A stretch of DNA of 64,000 bases from Actinoplanes derwentensis (GTDB lineage Bacteria > Actinomycetota > Actinomycetes > Mycobacteriales > Micromonosporaceae): positions 9,572,001 to 9,636,000 of the forward strand of contig NZ_LT629758.1 of NCBI RefSeq assembly GCF_900104725.1, in the 5' to 3' direction. Below the pieces are notes generated by a model. It searched no databases. It saw only the letters and a program-made list of their open reading frames with translations, and was not told where the DNA came from. Both the position numbers and the translations under genes were made by a program. This document shows positions 52,274 to 59,808 of the stretch, one piece after another. The stretch's first letter is position 1, and each line of letters opens with the position of its first letter.

Positions 52274-54576
52274 TGCCCGCATCCAACCACCCCGCCGCCG
52301 CCCGCAAAAACGATGAAAACCCTCCTTCCAGTACCTATCGTATTCAGGTCCGCCCGGACTTCCCCCTGGCCGCCACCGCAGAGATCGTCGACTACCTCGC
52401 CGACCTCGGAGTGGGGCACCTGTATACGGCGCCGCTGTTGGTGTCGTCGCCCGGTTCTGAACACGGTTACGACGTCGTCGACCATTCACGGATCAATCCG
52501 GCGCTCGGTGATATCTCCGTTTTGAGCGCGGCGTTGAAGGCCCGTGATCTCGGGTTCGTCGTCGACATCGTGCCCAACCATGCCGGGGTCGCGGTTCCGC
52601 ATACCAACCCCACGTGGTGGGATGTCCTGAAAAATGGACGCGGATCGGAATTTTCGGGCTTCTACGACATCGACTGGGAGCGCGGGCGGATCCTGCTGCC
52701 GGTCCTGGCCGACGAATCGGACGCGACTGACGATCTCCGGATCGAGGACGGTGAGCTGCGCTACTACGACAAGCGCTACCCGATCGCCGACGGAACCGGC
52801 GAGGGCACGCCGCAGGAGGTGCACGACCGGCAGCACTACGAGCTGGTCAACTGGACCCGTGGCGACTCCGAGATCAACTACCGGCGCTTCTTCTCGATCA
52901 CCGACCTGGCCGGGCTGCGCGTCGAGGACCCGGAGGTCTTCGCCGCCACCCACGCCGAGATCCTGCGCTGGTACAACGAGGGCCTCGTGCAGGGCATCCG
53001 GGTCGACCACCCGGACGGCCTGCGCAACCCCGCCGAATACTTCAACCGGCTCCGCGACGCCGCCCCGGACGCCTGGATCGTGGTCGAGAAGATCCTCGAA
53101 CCCGGCGAGACGCTGCCCGCCTGGCCGGTCGCCGGCACCACCGGCTACGACGCGATGGCCGAGGTCAACGGCGTCTTCGTGGACACCGCCACGGAGACCT
53201 TCTTCAACACCCTCGACCACCACCTGACCGGCGTCACCACCTCCTGGCAGGACCTGGTCCACGACGCCAAGTACCGGGTCGCCACCGAGGTCCTCGCGGC
53301 CGAACTGGCCCGGCTCGTCCGGCTCGCCCCCGAGATCGACGCCGCCCCCGAGGCCCTCGCCGAGTTGGCCGCCTGCTTCCCGGTCTATCGCTCCTACCTG
53401 CCGATCGGTGCCCGTGACCTGGCGACCGCCCGTGCCGAGGCCGGCCGCCGCAGACCGCAACTGATCAGCCGGCTGGACCAGCTCACCGCGCGGCTGCGCA
53501 ACCCCGCCGACGAGCTTGCCGTCCGATTCCAGCAGTTCACCGGTGCGGTGATGGCCAAGGGCGTGGAGGACAACGCGTTCTACCGGTGGACCCGGTTCGT
53601 GGCCCGCAACGAGGTCGGCAACGATCCGGCCAAGTTCGGCGTCACCCCCGACGAGTTCCACCACTTCGCCGGGCAGCGGGTCCTGGACTGGCCGTTCACC
53701 ATGACGGCGCTCGCCACCCACGACACCAAGCGCGGCGAGGACGTGCGGGCCCGGCTGGCGGTGCTGTCCGAGGTGCCCGGCGACTGGACCGAGGTGGTGC
53801 GCCGGTGGGTCCGGCTCGCGCCGCTGAAGGACCCGGCGATGGCCCATCTGATCTGGCAGGTCGCGGTGGGCGCGTGGCCGATCTCCAAGGACCGGCTGCG
53901 GGCGTACGCGGTGAAAGCGGCCCGGGAAGCCGGCACCTGCACGTCCTGGGTGCGTCCCGACGAATCCTTCGAGAACGCGTTACAGCAGATGGTCGACCGG
54001 ATCTACGACGACCCGGCGCTGAACCGCGAAGTGACCGATTTCGCCGCGTCGATCACCCCGCCCGGCTGGTCCAACTCGCTCGGCCAGAAGCTGGTGCAGC
54101 TGGCCATGCCTGGAGTGCCCGACGTCTATCAGGGCACCGAACTGTGGGACCACTCACTTGTCGACCCGGACAACCGCCGCCCGGTCGACTTCGGCGAGCG
54201 CCGGGAACTACTCGGCCGCCTCGACGACGGGTGGCTGCCCCCGGTCGACGAGACCGGCGCCGCCAAGCTCCTGGTCACCAGCCGGGTGCTGCGCCTGCGC
54301 CGGCAGCGCCCGGAACTCTTCGCCGGGTACCGTCCGGTCTGGGCCGACGGCCGGGCCCCCGAGCACGTGTTCGCCTTCGACCGGGGCGGGGTCGTCGCGG
54401 TCACCACCCGGCTCCCGGTCGGATTGTCACGGCACGGCGGCTGGGGCGACACCACGCTGTCACTCGACGGACATAGTTGGACGGAAGTGTTCACGAACAC
54501 CGGTTACGGCGGGAACCGCCTATCGGTGGCCGAACTGCTGCAGACCTATCCCGTCGCTCTCCTGGTGAAAGAATGA
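52273..54576 (+). CDS. treY: Maltooligosyltrehalose synthase TreY
   Basis: The 767-residue GH13 protein has 'STYRIQVRPDFPLAATAEIVDYLADLGVGHLYTAPLL', 'DIVPNHAGV', the nucleophile in 'GIRVDHPDGL' (D245), the acid/base in 'WIVVEKILEPGE' (E272) and 'TALATHDTKRGEDVRARLAVLSE'. It converts the reducing end of maltodextrins to a terminal trehalose unit by intramolecular transglycosylation. ATG 52273 overlaps the glgX stop by one base. Its stop overlaps the treZ start in ATGA. The N-terminal 15 residues are a polar extension. Confidence 0.96.
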   Translation: MPASNHPAAARKNDENPPSSTYRIQVRPDFPLAATAEIVDYLADLGVGHLYTAPLLVSSPGSEHGYDVVDHSRINPALGDISVLSAALKARDLGFVVDIVPNHAGVAVPHTNPTWWDVLKNGRGSEFSGFYDIDWERGRILLPVLADESDATDDLRIEDGELRYYDKRYPIADGTGEGTPQEVHDRQHYELVNWTRGDSEINYRRFFSITDLAGLRVEDPEVFAATHAEILRWYNEGLVQGIRVDHPDGLRNPAEYFNRLRDAAPDAWIVVEKILEPGETLPAWPVAGTTGYDAMAEVNGVFVDTATETFFNTLDHHLTGVTTSWQDLVHDAKYRVATEVLAAELARLVRLAPEIDAAPEALAELAACFPVYRSYLPIGARDLATARAEAGRRRPQLISRLDQLTARLRNPADELAVRFQQFTGAVMAKGVEDNAFYRWTRFVARNEVGNDPAKFGVTPDEFHHFAGQRVLDWPFTMTALATHDTKRGEDVRARLAVLSEVPGDWTEVVRRWVRLAPLKDPAMAHLIWQVAVGAWPISKDRLRAYAVKAAREAGTCTSWVRPDESFENALQQMVDRIYDDPALNREVTDFAASITPPGWSNSLGQKLVQLAMPGVPDVYQGTELWDHSLVDPDNRRPVDFGERRELLGRLDDGWLPPVDETGAAKLLVTSRVLRLRRQRPELFAGYRPVWADGRAPEHVFAFDRGGVVAVTTRLPVGLSRHGGWGDTTLSLDGHSWTEVFTNTGYGGNRLSVAELLQTYPVALLVKE

Positions 54577-56297
54577 CTCTCTTCTCGGTCTGGGCGCCGG
54601 ACAAGCCCGTCACACTTCACCTGGACGGCCGCGACCACGCGATGGAGCCCGGTGAGGGCGGCTGGTGGCACGCCGAGGTCGCCTCCGAGGCCGTCGACTA
54701 CGGCTTCCGCCTGCCCGATCAGGACCGGCCGCTGCCCGACCCGCGCTCGCCCTGGCAGCCCGACGGGGTGCACGGCCTGAGCCGGGTCTACGACCACGCC
54801 GCCTTCGGCTGGACCGATCAGGGCTGGACCGGGCGGCAACTGCCCGGCTCGGTCCTCTACGAGCTGCACATCGGCACGTTCACCCCGCAGGGCACGTTCG
54901 ACGCCGCGATCGAGCGCCTCGACCACCTGGTGGACCTCGGTGTCGACCTGGTCGAACTGCTGCCGGTCAACGCCTTCAACGGCACCTACAACTGGGGGTA
55001 CGACGGGGTCTGCTGGTTCGCCCCGCACGAGGCGTACGGCGGGCCCGACGGTCTCAAGCGTTTCGTCGACGCCGCCCACAGCCGGGGCCTAGGCGTGGTG
55101 CTCGACGTGGTCTACAACCACTTCGGGCCGAGCGGGGCGTACGCGCCGATGTTCGCGCCCTATCTGGGCGGCGGCAGCAACCCGTGGGGCAGCTCGGTCA
55201 ACCTCGGCGGACCCGGCTCCGACGAGGTCCGCCGGTACATCGTCGACAGCGTCCTGATGTGGCTGCGCGACTACCACATCGACGGCCTGCGGCTCGACGC
55301 CGTGCACGCGCTGCACGACGAGGGTGCCGTCCACCTGCTCGAACAGATGGCCGTCGAGGTCGAGTCGCTCTCCACCGAACTGCGCCGGCCACTCACGCTG
55401 ATCGCCGAGTCCGACCTCAACGACCCGCGGTTGATCACCCCGCGCGAGGCCGGCGGCCATGGCCTGCACGCCCAGTGGGACGACGACGTCCACCACGCCC
55501 TGCACACCCTGCTGACCGGGGAACGACAGGGCTACTACGGCGACTTCGGGTCCCTGGACTGCCTGCGCACCGTCCTCGAGGGTGGTTTCTTCCACGCCGG
55601 CACCTGGTCGTCGTTCCGGGGGCGGCGGCACGGCCGTCCGGTCGACCGGCAGCGCACCCCCGGCCATCGGTTCGTGGCCTTCCTGCAGAACCACGACCAG
55701 ATCGGCAACCGGGCGGCCGGCGACCGGCTCACCGCGACCCTCTCGCCCGGACTGCTCAAGGTCGCCGCCACCCTGCTGCTCACCTCGCCGTTCACTCCGA
55801 TGCTCTTCATGGGCGAGGAGTGGGCCGCCGGCAGCCCTTGGCAGTACTTCACCTCGCACCCCGAACCCGACCTGGCCGCCGCCGTGCGCAACGGGCGGCG
55901 CCGGGAGTTCTCCCGGCACGGCTGGGCCGAGGACGACGTGCCCGACCCGCAGGACCCGGCCACCTTCGAGCGGTCCAAGCTCGACTGGTCCGAACCCGGC
56001 AAACCCGGCCACGCCGAGATCCTCGACCTCTACCGGCGGCTGATCGCGCTGCGCCGGAGCCTGCCCGGGCTCACCGACCCGTGGCTGCACCAGGTCGAGG
56101 TGTGGCACGGCGACCAGCACGTGGTGATCCGGCGCGGGCCCAGCGTGGTCGCGGTCAACCTGGCCGAGTGCGCGCAGACGGTGAGCGTGCGGGCGCTGCC
56201 CAAGGCGGTGTTGCTGGCCACCTCACCGGGCGTGATCGTCGAACGGGATCGGCTCGTGCTGCCCCCGGAGAGTGCGGCGGTCGTCTCGGTCCGATGA
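54573..56297 (+). CDS. treZ: Maltooligosyltrehalose trehalohydrolase TreZ
   Basis: The 574-residue GH13 protein has an N-terminal beta domain ('FSVWAPDKPVTLHLDGRDHAM'). Catalytic motifs are 'VVYNHFGPSG', the nucleophile in 'IDGLRLDAVHAL' (D242), 'LIAESDLNDPR' and 'FLQNHDQIGNRAAGDR'. It releases free trehalose from maltooligosyltrehalose made by TreY. The ATG at 54573 overlaps the treY stop by 4 bp, giving translational coupling. Trehalose serves as compatible solute and spore reserve in sporulating actinomycetes; that role is general family knowledge. Confidence 0.96.
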   Translation: MTLFSVWAPDKPVTLHLDGRDHAMEPGEGGWWHAEVASEAVDYGFRLPDQDRPLPDPRSPWQPDGVHGLSRVYDHAAFGWTDQGWTGRQLPGSVLYELHIGTFTPQGTFDAAIERLDHLVDLGVDLVELLPVNAFNGTYNWGYDGVCWFAPHEAYGGPDGLKRFVDAAHSRGLGVVLDVVYNHFGPSGAYAPMFAPYLGGGSNPWGSSVNLGGPGSDEVRRYIVDSVLMWLRDYHIDGLRLDAVHALHDEGAVHLLEQMAVEVESLSTELRRPLTLIAESDLNDPRLITPREAGGHGLHAQWDDDVHHALHTLLTGERQGYYGDFGSLDCLRTVLEGGFFHAGTWSSFRGRRHGRPVDRQRTPGHRFVAFLQNHDQIGNRAAGDRLTATLSPGLLKVAATLLLTSPFTPMLFMGEEWAAGSPWQYFTSHPEPDLAAAVRNGRRREFSRHGWAEDDVPDPQDPATFERSKLDWSEPGKPGHAEILDLYRRLIALRRSLPGLTDPWLHQVEVWHGDQHVVIRRGPSVVAVNLAECAQTVSVRALPKAVLLATSPGVIVERDRLVLPPESAAVVSVR

Positions 56298-56298
56298 T

Positions 56299-56673
56299 GT
56301 GATCGTGAATATCGGTAAGCCGCGGAGCCGGAAGAAGAAGAAAAAAGATCGCGACTGTGACCCGGGGTGTGACTGTGACATCCCGGGTTGCGACTGCTTC
56401 TCGCTGAGCATGCTGGTGCGGTTGGCGGCCCTGCTCACTCGTACCCACGCCGGTGGATCCTGGGGAGAACGGGCCGCGACCGGCGCCATCCGCGGTTACC
56501 GGCGCATCTCGCCGCGCCTGCCCACCCGCTGCCGCTACCAGCCCACCTGCAGCGCCTACGCACTCCAGGCGATTCAACGGCACGGCCTCAGCGCCGGATT
56601 GCGGCTCACCGCGGGCCGTCTGGTCCGTTGCCGTCCCGGAGTTCCGTTCGGTACGGGGGATCCCGTTCCCTGA
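56299..56673 (+). CDS. yidD: YidD-family membrane protein insertion efficiency factor with Cys-rich N-terminus
   Basis: The product is about 124 residues from GTG 56299 (GTG 56305 is an alternative). The C-terminal two thirds are YidD: 'AATGAIRGYRRISPRLPTRCRYQPTCSAYALQAIQRHGLSAGLRLTAGRLVRCRPG'. An N-terminal extension has a lysine run 'RSRKKKKKDRD' and then a cluster 'CDPGCDCDIPGCDC' with six Cys in 14 residues. YidD assists YidC-dependent membrane insertion. This gene is not in the usual rnpA-yidC locus but just behind treZ. The Cys cluster may bind metal. Confidence 0.9.
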   Translation: MIVNIGKPRSRKKKKKDRDCDPGCDCDIPGCDCFSLSMLVRLAALLTRTHAGGSWGERAATGAIRGYRRISPRLPTRCRYQPTCSAYALQAIQRHGLSAGLRLTAGRLVRCRPGVPFGTGDPVP

Positions 56674-56719
56674 CGATCTCGGGCACCATGACCTGTCTGG
56701 GGAACGGGAGGACAGGTTG

Positions 56720-57895
56720 ATGGGGGACACCGACAACGGCGAACCGGCTGCCCGGCCGGCGTCACCGGCACCGTGGCGGCTGCCGCGACAGCTCGCGCCG
56801 GAACTGATCCGGCTGCTGCTGCGCACCCCGGAGCCGCCGGCGCCGGGTGAACCCGAACCCACCGCCGAGGAGATCGCCTCCCAGAACATCGCCCAGCAGG
56901 AGGTGATCCAGGAGGTCATCTCCGAGGTCGAGCGGGAGATGGTCGTCGACCGGGAGTACCGGTTCAAGGTGTGGCGGCTGGCCGGGCTCGGACTGCTGAT
57001 CGTGGTGACCATCGCGGTCGCGCTGGGGCGGCTGCTGGTGGGCGGCCCGCCGACCGTCGCCGAACTGCGGGCGCAAGCCGGTGTGGACACCTGGACCGAG
57101 CTGCGGATCGGCGTCAAGGACGACCAGTTCGGTACGGCCTACCTCGACCCGGTCACCGGGATCTGGTCCGGATTCGACATCGACATCGCCTACATGGTCG
57201 CCGAGGACCTCGGATTCCGCCGGGAGGACGTGCTCTTCTACGGCCTGGAGAGCGAGGACCGGGCCCGGATGCAGGCCACCGACGCCAAGGGCAAACGGGT
57301 CCCGGTCCAGCTGGTGATCGCCAGCTACAGCATCACCAAGGAGCGGATCGAGGCGGGGGTGCACTTCTCGCAGCCGTACCTCTACACCGAGCAGTCGGTG
57401 ATAACGCTCAAGGGCCACCGCCCGGTCGTCGCTCTCAAGGACCTCGACGGCCAGCAGGTCTGCACACTCTCCACCTCGACCAGTTCGACCGCGCTGAGCG
57501 AGGCCGGGGCGATCGTCACCCAGAAGAACCGGGTGCGGGAGTGCTTCGCCGCGCTCGACACGGGTGACGTCGAGGCGATCAGCACCGACGCCGCGATCCT
57601 GGCCGGCTGGAAACACCGCTTCCCGGCCAAGTTCGAACACTGGGACCTCGGCTTGGAGAAGATCGAGCGCTGGGGCATCAACGTGGGCGAGAACCCTGCC
57701 CTGGGGACGCTGGTCGACCTCACCCTCTACCGATCCTGGGCCGACCCCGACGACGACCGGTGGGAGAAGGCGTTCGAGGCCAATCTCCAGTCCGAGACCG
57801 ACCCGGAGAAGAAGACCCCGATCGCCGTCGGTGAGCAGCCCCCACCGCCCCGCCCGGACGTGCGGTGGATGCCGTGGGAGGACCCGCTCGGATGA
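56720..57895 (+). CDS. Membrane-anchored solute-binding protein (SBP_bac_3, GlnH-like)
   Basis: The 391-residue protein starts at ATG 56720. A cytoplasmic N-terminus of about 85 residues (Pro/Glu-rich, then an acidic helix 'EEIASQNIAQQEVIQEVISEVEREM') precedes one membrane helix (about 87-108). An extracytoplasmic family-3 solute-binding domain follows: 'ELRIGVKDDQFGTAYLDPVTGIWSGFDIDIAYMVAEDLG', 'SITKERIEAGVHFSQPYLYTEQSV' and 'VEAISTDAAILAG'. Such domains bind amino acids. No permease or ATPase is encoded nearby, so a sensing role is more likely than import. Its stop overlaps the next start in ATGA. Confidence 0.88.
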   Translation: MGDTDNGEPAARPASPAPWRLPRQLAPELIRLLLRTPEPPAPGEPEPTAEEIASQNIAQQEVIQEVISEVEREMVVDREYRFKVWRLAGLGLLIVVTIAVALGRLLVGGPPTVAELRAQAGVDTWTELRIGVKDDQFGTAYLDPVTGIWSGFDIDIAYMVAEDLGFRREDVLFYGLESEDRARMQATDAKGKRVPVQLVIASYSITKERIEAGVHFSQPYLYTEQSVITLKGHRPVVALKDLDGQQVCTLSTSTSSTALSEAGAIVTQKNRVRECFAALDTGDVEAISTDAAILAGWKHRFPAKFEHWDLGLEKIERWGINVGENPALGTLVDLTLYRSWADPDDDRWEKAFEANLQSETDPEKKTPIAVGEQPPPPRPDVRWMPWEDPLG

Positions 57896-58944
57896 ACGAC
57901 TTCGAGATCCACACCGGGATGGTGGCCAAGGAACGGGTGTTGCCCCGGACCAGCTACCGCGCCGAACTGAACTGGCTGCTCGCCGTCCTGCCCGGTTTTC
58001 CACTGCTGCTGCTCGTGCTCCGGCTCTGGTACCTGTCCCGGCAGGACCTGCCGACCATGCTGCTGCTGGTGCAGTACATCAACCCGCTCGGCATGGTCGG
58101 GGCGCTCTTCATCACACTCAGCTGGACGGTTCCGGCGGCCATCCTGCTGGTCCGGGTGCTCGGCGGCATCCTGCTGGTGAGCGTGCCCGGACGGACGGCC
58201 ACCTCGTTCCTCGCCGTCGCGGCACTGCGGATGCCCGGCTGGGTGGTGGTGATCGCCGCCGGGATAGCCGCCTTCACCTGGCAACTACGGATGTTGCCGC
58301 TGCTCATGCTGCTGATCGTCGCCATTCTCGGGCTGACCGCCGTGCAGGGTGAGCCGGGGGACAAATGGGTGATGTGGTGGCTCACCCTGGGCGTACCGAT
58401 CCTGGTCGGTGTCCTGGTCTGGATCTTCGTTTGGCCGGGAGTGGTCGCCGCGGTGCGCGCCGGGGACTACGGGATGGCCGTACTCCTCGCGGCTCCTCCG
58501 CTCTTCGGCCCGATCCTCACCGGACCCGTCCCGCAGCGCTGGGCCCGCGTCGCCACCCACTGGCCGGCCGTCGTCGCCGCCTTCGCGATGCCGTTCATGG
58601 TCGGCGTCGCCTTCCTTCGCGCACCCGTCCTGCCGGACACCGCCGTCGAGGTCGCCACCGAGGGTGAGCCGGTCCGGGTGGTCCGCGGGCAGCTCATCGC
58701 CGTCGACGACACCTCCACCACGATGCTCGAACCCACCGGTCAGGTCACCTTCATCCGCAACGGCGAGGTCGAGTCGAAAACCCTCTGCCCCCAAGCGGTC
58801 GACACCCCGGACAGTGGTCTCACCGTCCGGGGCTGGCCGGTCGAGGCCCCGGCACTGGAATGGATCGCACCGACACGGCCGGTGACTGAAATCGATCCCC
58901 GATGCCTCGGGCGACCCCTGGAACGGGGCACAGCCGGTGGATAA
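57892..58944 (+). CDS. Polytopic membrane protein coupled to the solute-binding protein
   Basis: The 350-residue product has about seven membrane segments, among them 'LNWLLAVLPGFPLLLLVLRLWYL', 'VVVIAAGIAAFTWQL', 'LLMLLIVAILGLTAV' and 'WWLTLGVPILVGVLVWIFVWPG'. A C-terminal extracytoplasmic or cytoplasmic region of about 90 residues ('EPVRVVRGQLIAVDDTSTTMLEPTGQVTFIRNG') looks beta-rich. ATG 57892 overlaps the preceding stop (ATGA). A working idea is a GlnX-like partner that passes binding-protein state across the membrane, as GlnH-GlnX do for PknG in mycobacteria. The sequence alone does not prove this. Confidence 0.82.
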   Translation: MNDFEIHTGMVAKERVLPRTSYRAELNWLLAVLPGFPLLLLVLRLWYLSRQDLPTMLLLVQYINPLGMVGALFITLSWTVPAAILLVRVLGGILLVSVPGRTATSFLAVAALRMPGWVVVIAAGIAAFTWQLRMLPLLMLLIVAILGLTAVQGEPGDKWVMWWLTLGVPILVGVLVWIFVWPGVVAAVRAGDYGMAVLLAAPPLFGPILTGPVPQRWARVATHWPAVVAAFAMPFMVGVAFLRAPVLPDTAVEVATEGEPVRVVRGQLIAVDDTSTTMLEPTGQVTFIRNGEVESKTLCPQAVDTPDSGLTVRGWPVEAPALEWIAPTRPVTEIDPRCLGRPLERGTAGG

Positions 58945-59025
58945 GTGTATTTTCACCAACGACATGTGCGACATGCCGCCCACCACGTGCAGACAGGCTG
59001 GCGCCGACCTGGCAGGCTGCACGCC

Positions 59026-59751
59026 ATGACCTTGCACCTCCGGTGGGCGGCTGTCACCGATCAGGGACACGTCCGCAGCAACAATGAGGACTGTCACTAC
59101 GCCGGTGACCAGCTCCTCGTCGTCGCGGACGGTATGGGCGGCATGGCCGCCGGTGATCTGGCAAGCCGGATCACCATCGAAGCCATGGTTTCGCTCGACA
59201 CGCCGATCGACACCGAGAACCAGATGGACGCCCTGCACCGGGCTCTCGAGAACGCCAACGGCCGGATCGCCGAACAGGTGGCCGCCGACCCCTCCCTCCA
59301 GGGCATGGGCACCACGCTGACGGCGGTGATCTTCAACGGGGAACGCGCGGCGATGGCGCACGTCGGTGACTCCCGCGCGTACCTGCTGCGCGACGGCCGG
59401 CTCAACCAGCTCACCAAGGACGACACCTACGTCCAGATGCTGGTCGACCAGGGCCTGATCAAGCCGGACGAGGCGGCCGTGCACCCACGGCGGGCCGTCG
59501 TCACCCGTGTCCTGCAGGGCGAACCGGTCACCCCGGCCTACGTGATCGTCGAACCCCAGCGTGGCGACCGCTGGCTGCTCTGCAGCGACGGGCTCACCGG
59601 CGTGGTGACCGACCCGGTCCTCGAAGAGGAGCTGCGCACCATCGCCGACCCCAAGTCGTGCGCGGAGCGCCTCATCGACCTCGCGCTGCGCGGCGGTGGA
59701 CCCGACAACATCACGGTGATCGTTGCCGATGTAGACGCGATGCCGACGTGA
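59026..59751 (+). CDS. PP2C-family serine/threonine protein phosphatase (PstP-like)
   Basis: The 241-residue protein is a minimal PP2C domain: 'AVTDQGHVRSNNEDCHY', 'LLVVADGMGGMAAGDLASR', 'GMGTTLTAVIFNGERAAMAHVGDSRAYLLRDGRLNQLTKDDTYVQMLVDQGLI', 'LLCSDGLTGVV' and 'GGGPDNITVIVADV'. All metal-binding Asp residues are present. It lacks the transmembrane tail of mycobacterial PstP. It starts at ATG 59026, 81 bp after the membrane protein gene, and could act in the same pathway. No Ser/Thr kinase gene is in the window. Confidence 0.93.
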   Translation: MTLHLRWAAVTDQGHVRSNNEDCHYAGDQLLVVADGMGGMAAGDLASRITIEAMVSLDTPIDTENQMDALHRALENANGRIAEQVAADPSLQGMGTTLTAVIFNGERAAMAHVGDSRAYLLRDGRLNQLTKDDTYVQMLVDQGLIKPDEAAVHPRRAVVTRVLQGEPVTPAYVIVEPQRGDRWLLCSDGLTGVVTDPVLEEELRTIADPKSCAERLIDLALRGGGPDNITVIVADVDAMPT

Positions 59752-59778
59752 CCTCCGCGGACTGAGCAGGTATTTTAC

Positions 59779-59803
59779 TCCGGCCGCGCTCCTGCGGCCC
59801 GGA
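59779..59803. terminator. Hairpin between the PP2C and GGDEF-EAL genes
   Basis: TCCGGCCGC and GCGGCCCGGA pair with one bulge around a GCTCCT loop, within the 57-bp gap. It may limit read-through into the GGDEF-EAL gene, or be part of its leader. Confidence 0.5.
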
Positions 59804-59808
59804 CTCAG

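Noticed and set aside
50100..56297. GlgX-TreY-TreZ as a novel system
   Set aside because: All three enzymes and their overlaps are standard for actinobacterial trehalose synthesis. Nothing unusual is seen.
56720..58944. Classical ABC amino-acid importer
   Set aside because: The membrane gene lacks the permease EAA-type loop and no ATPase gene is adjacent. The binding protein has its own membrane anchor and a cytoplasmic tail.
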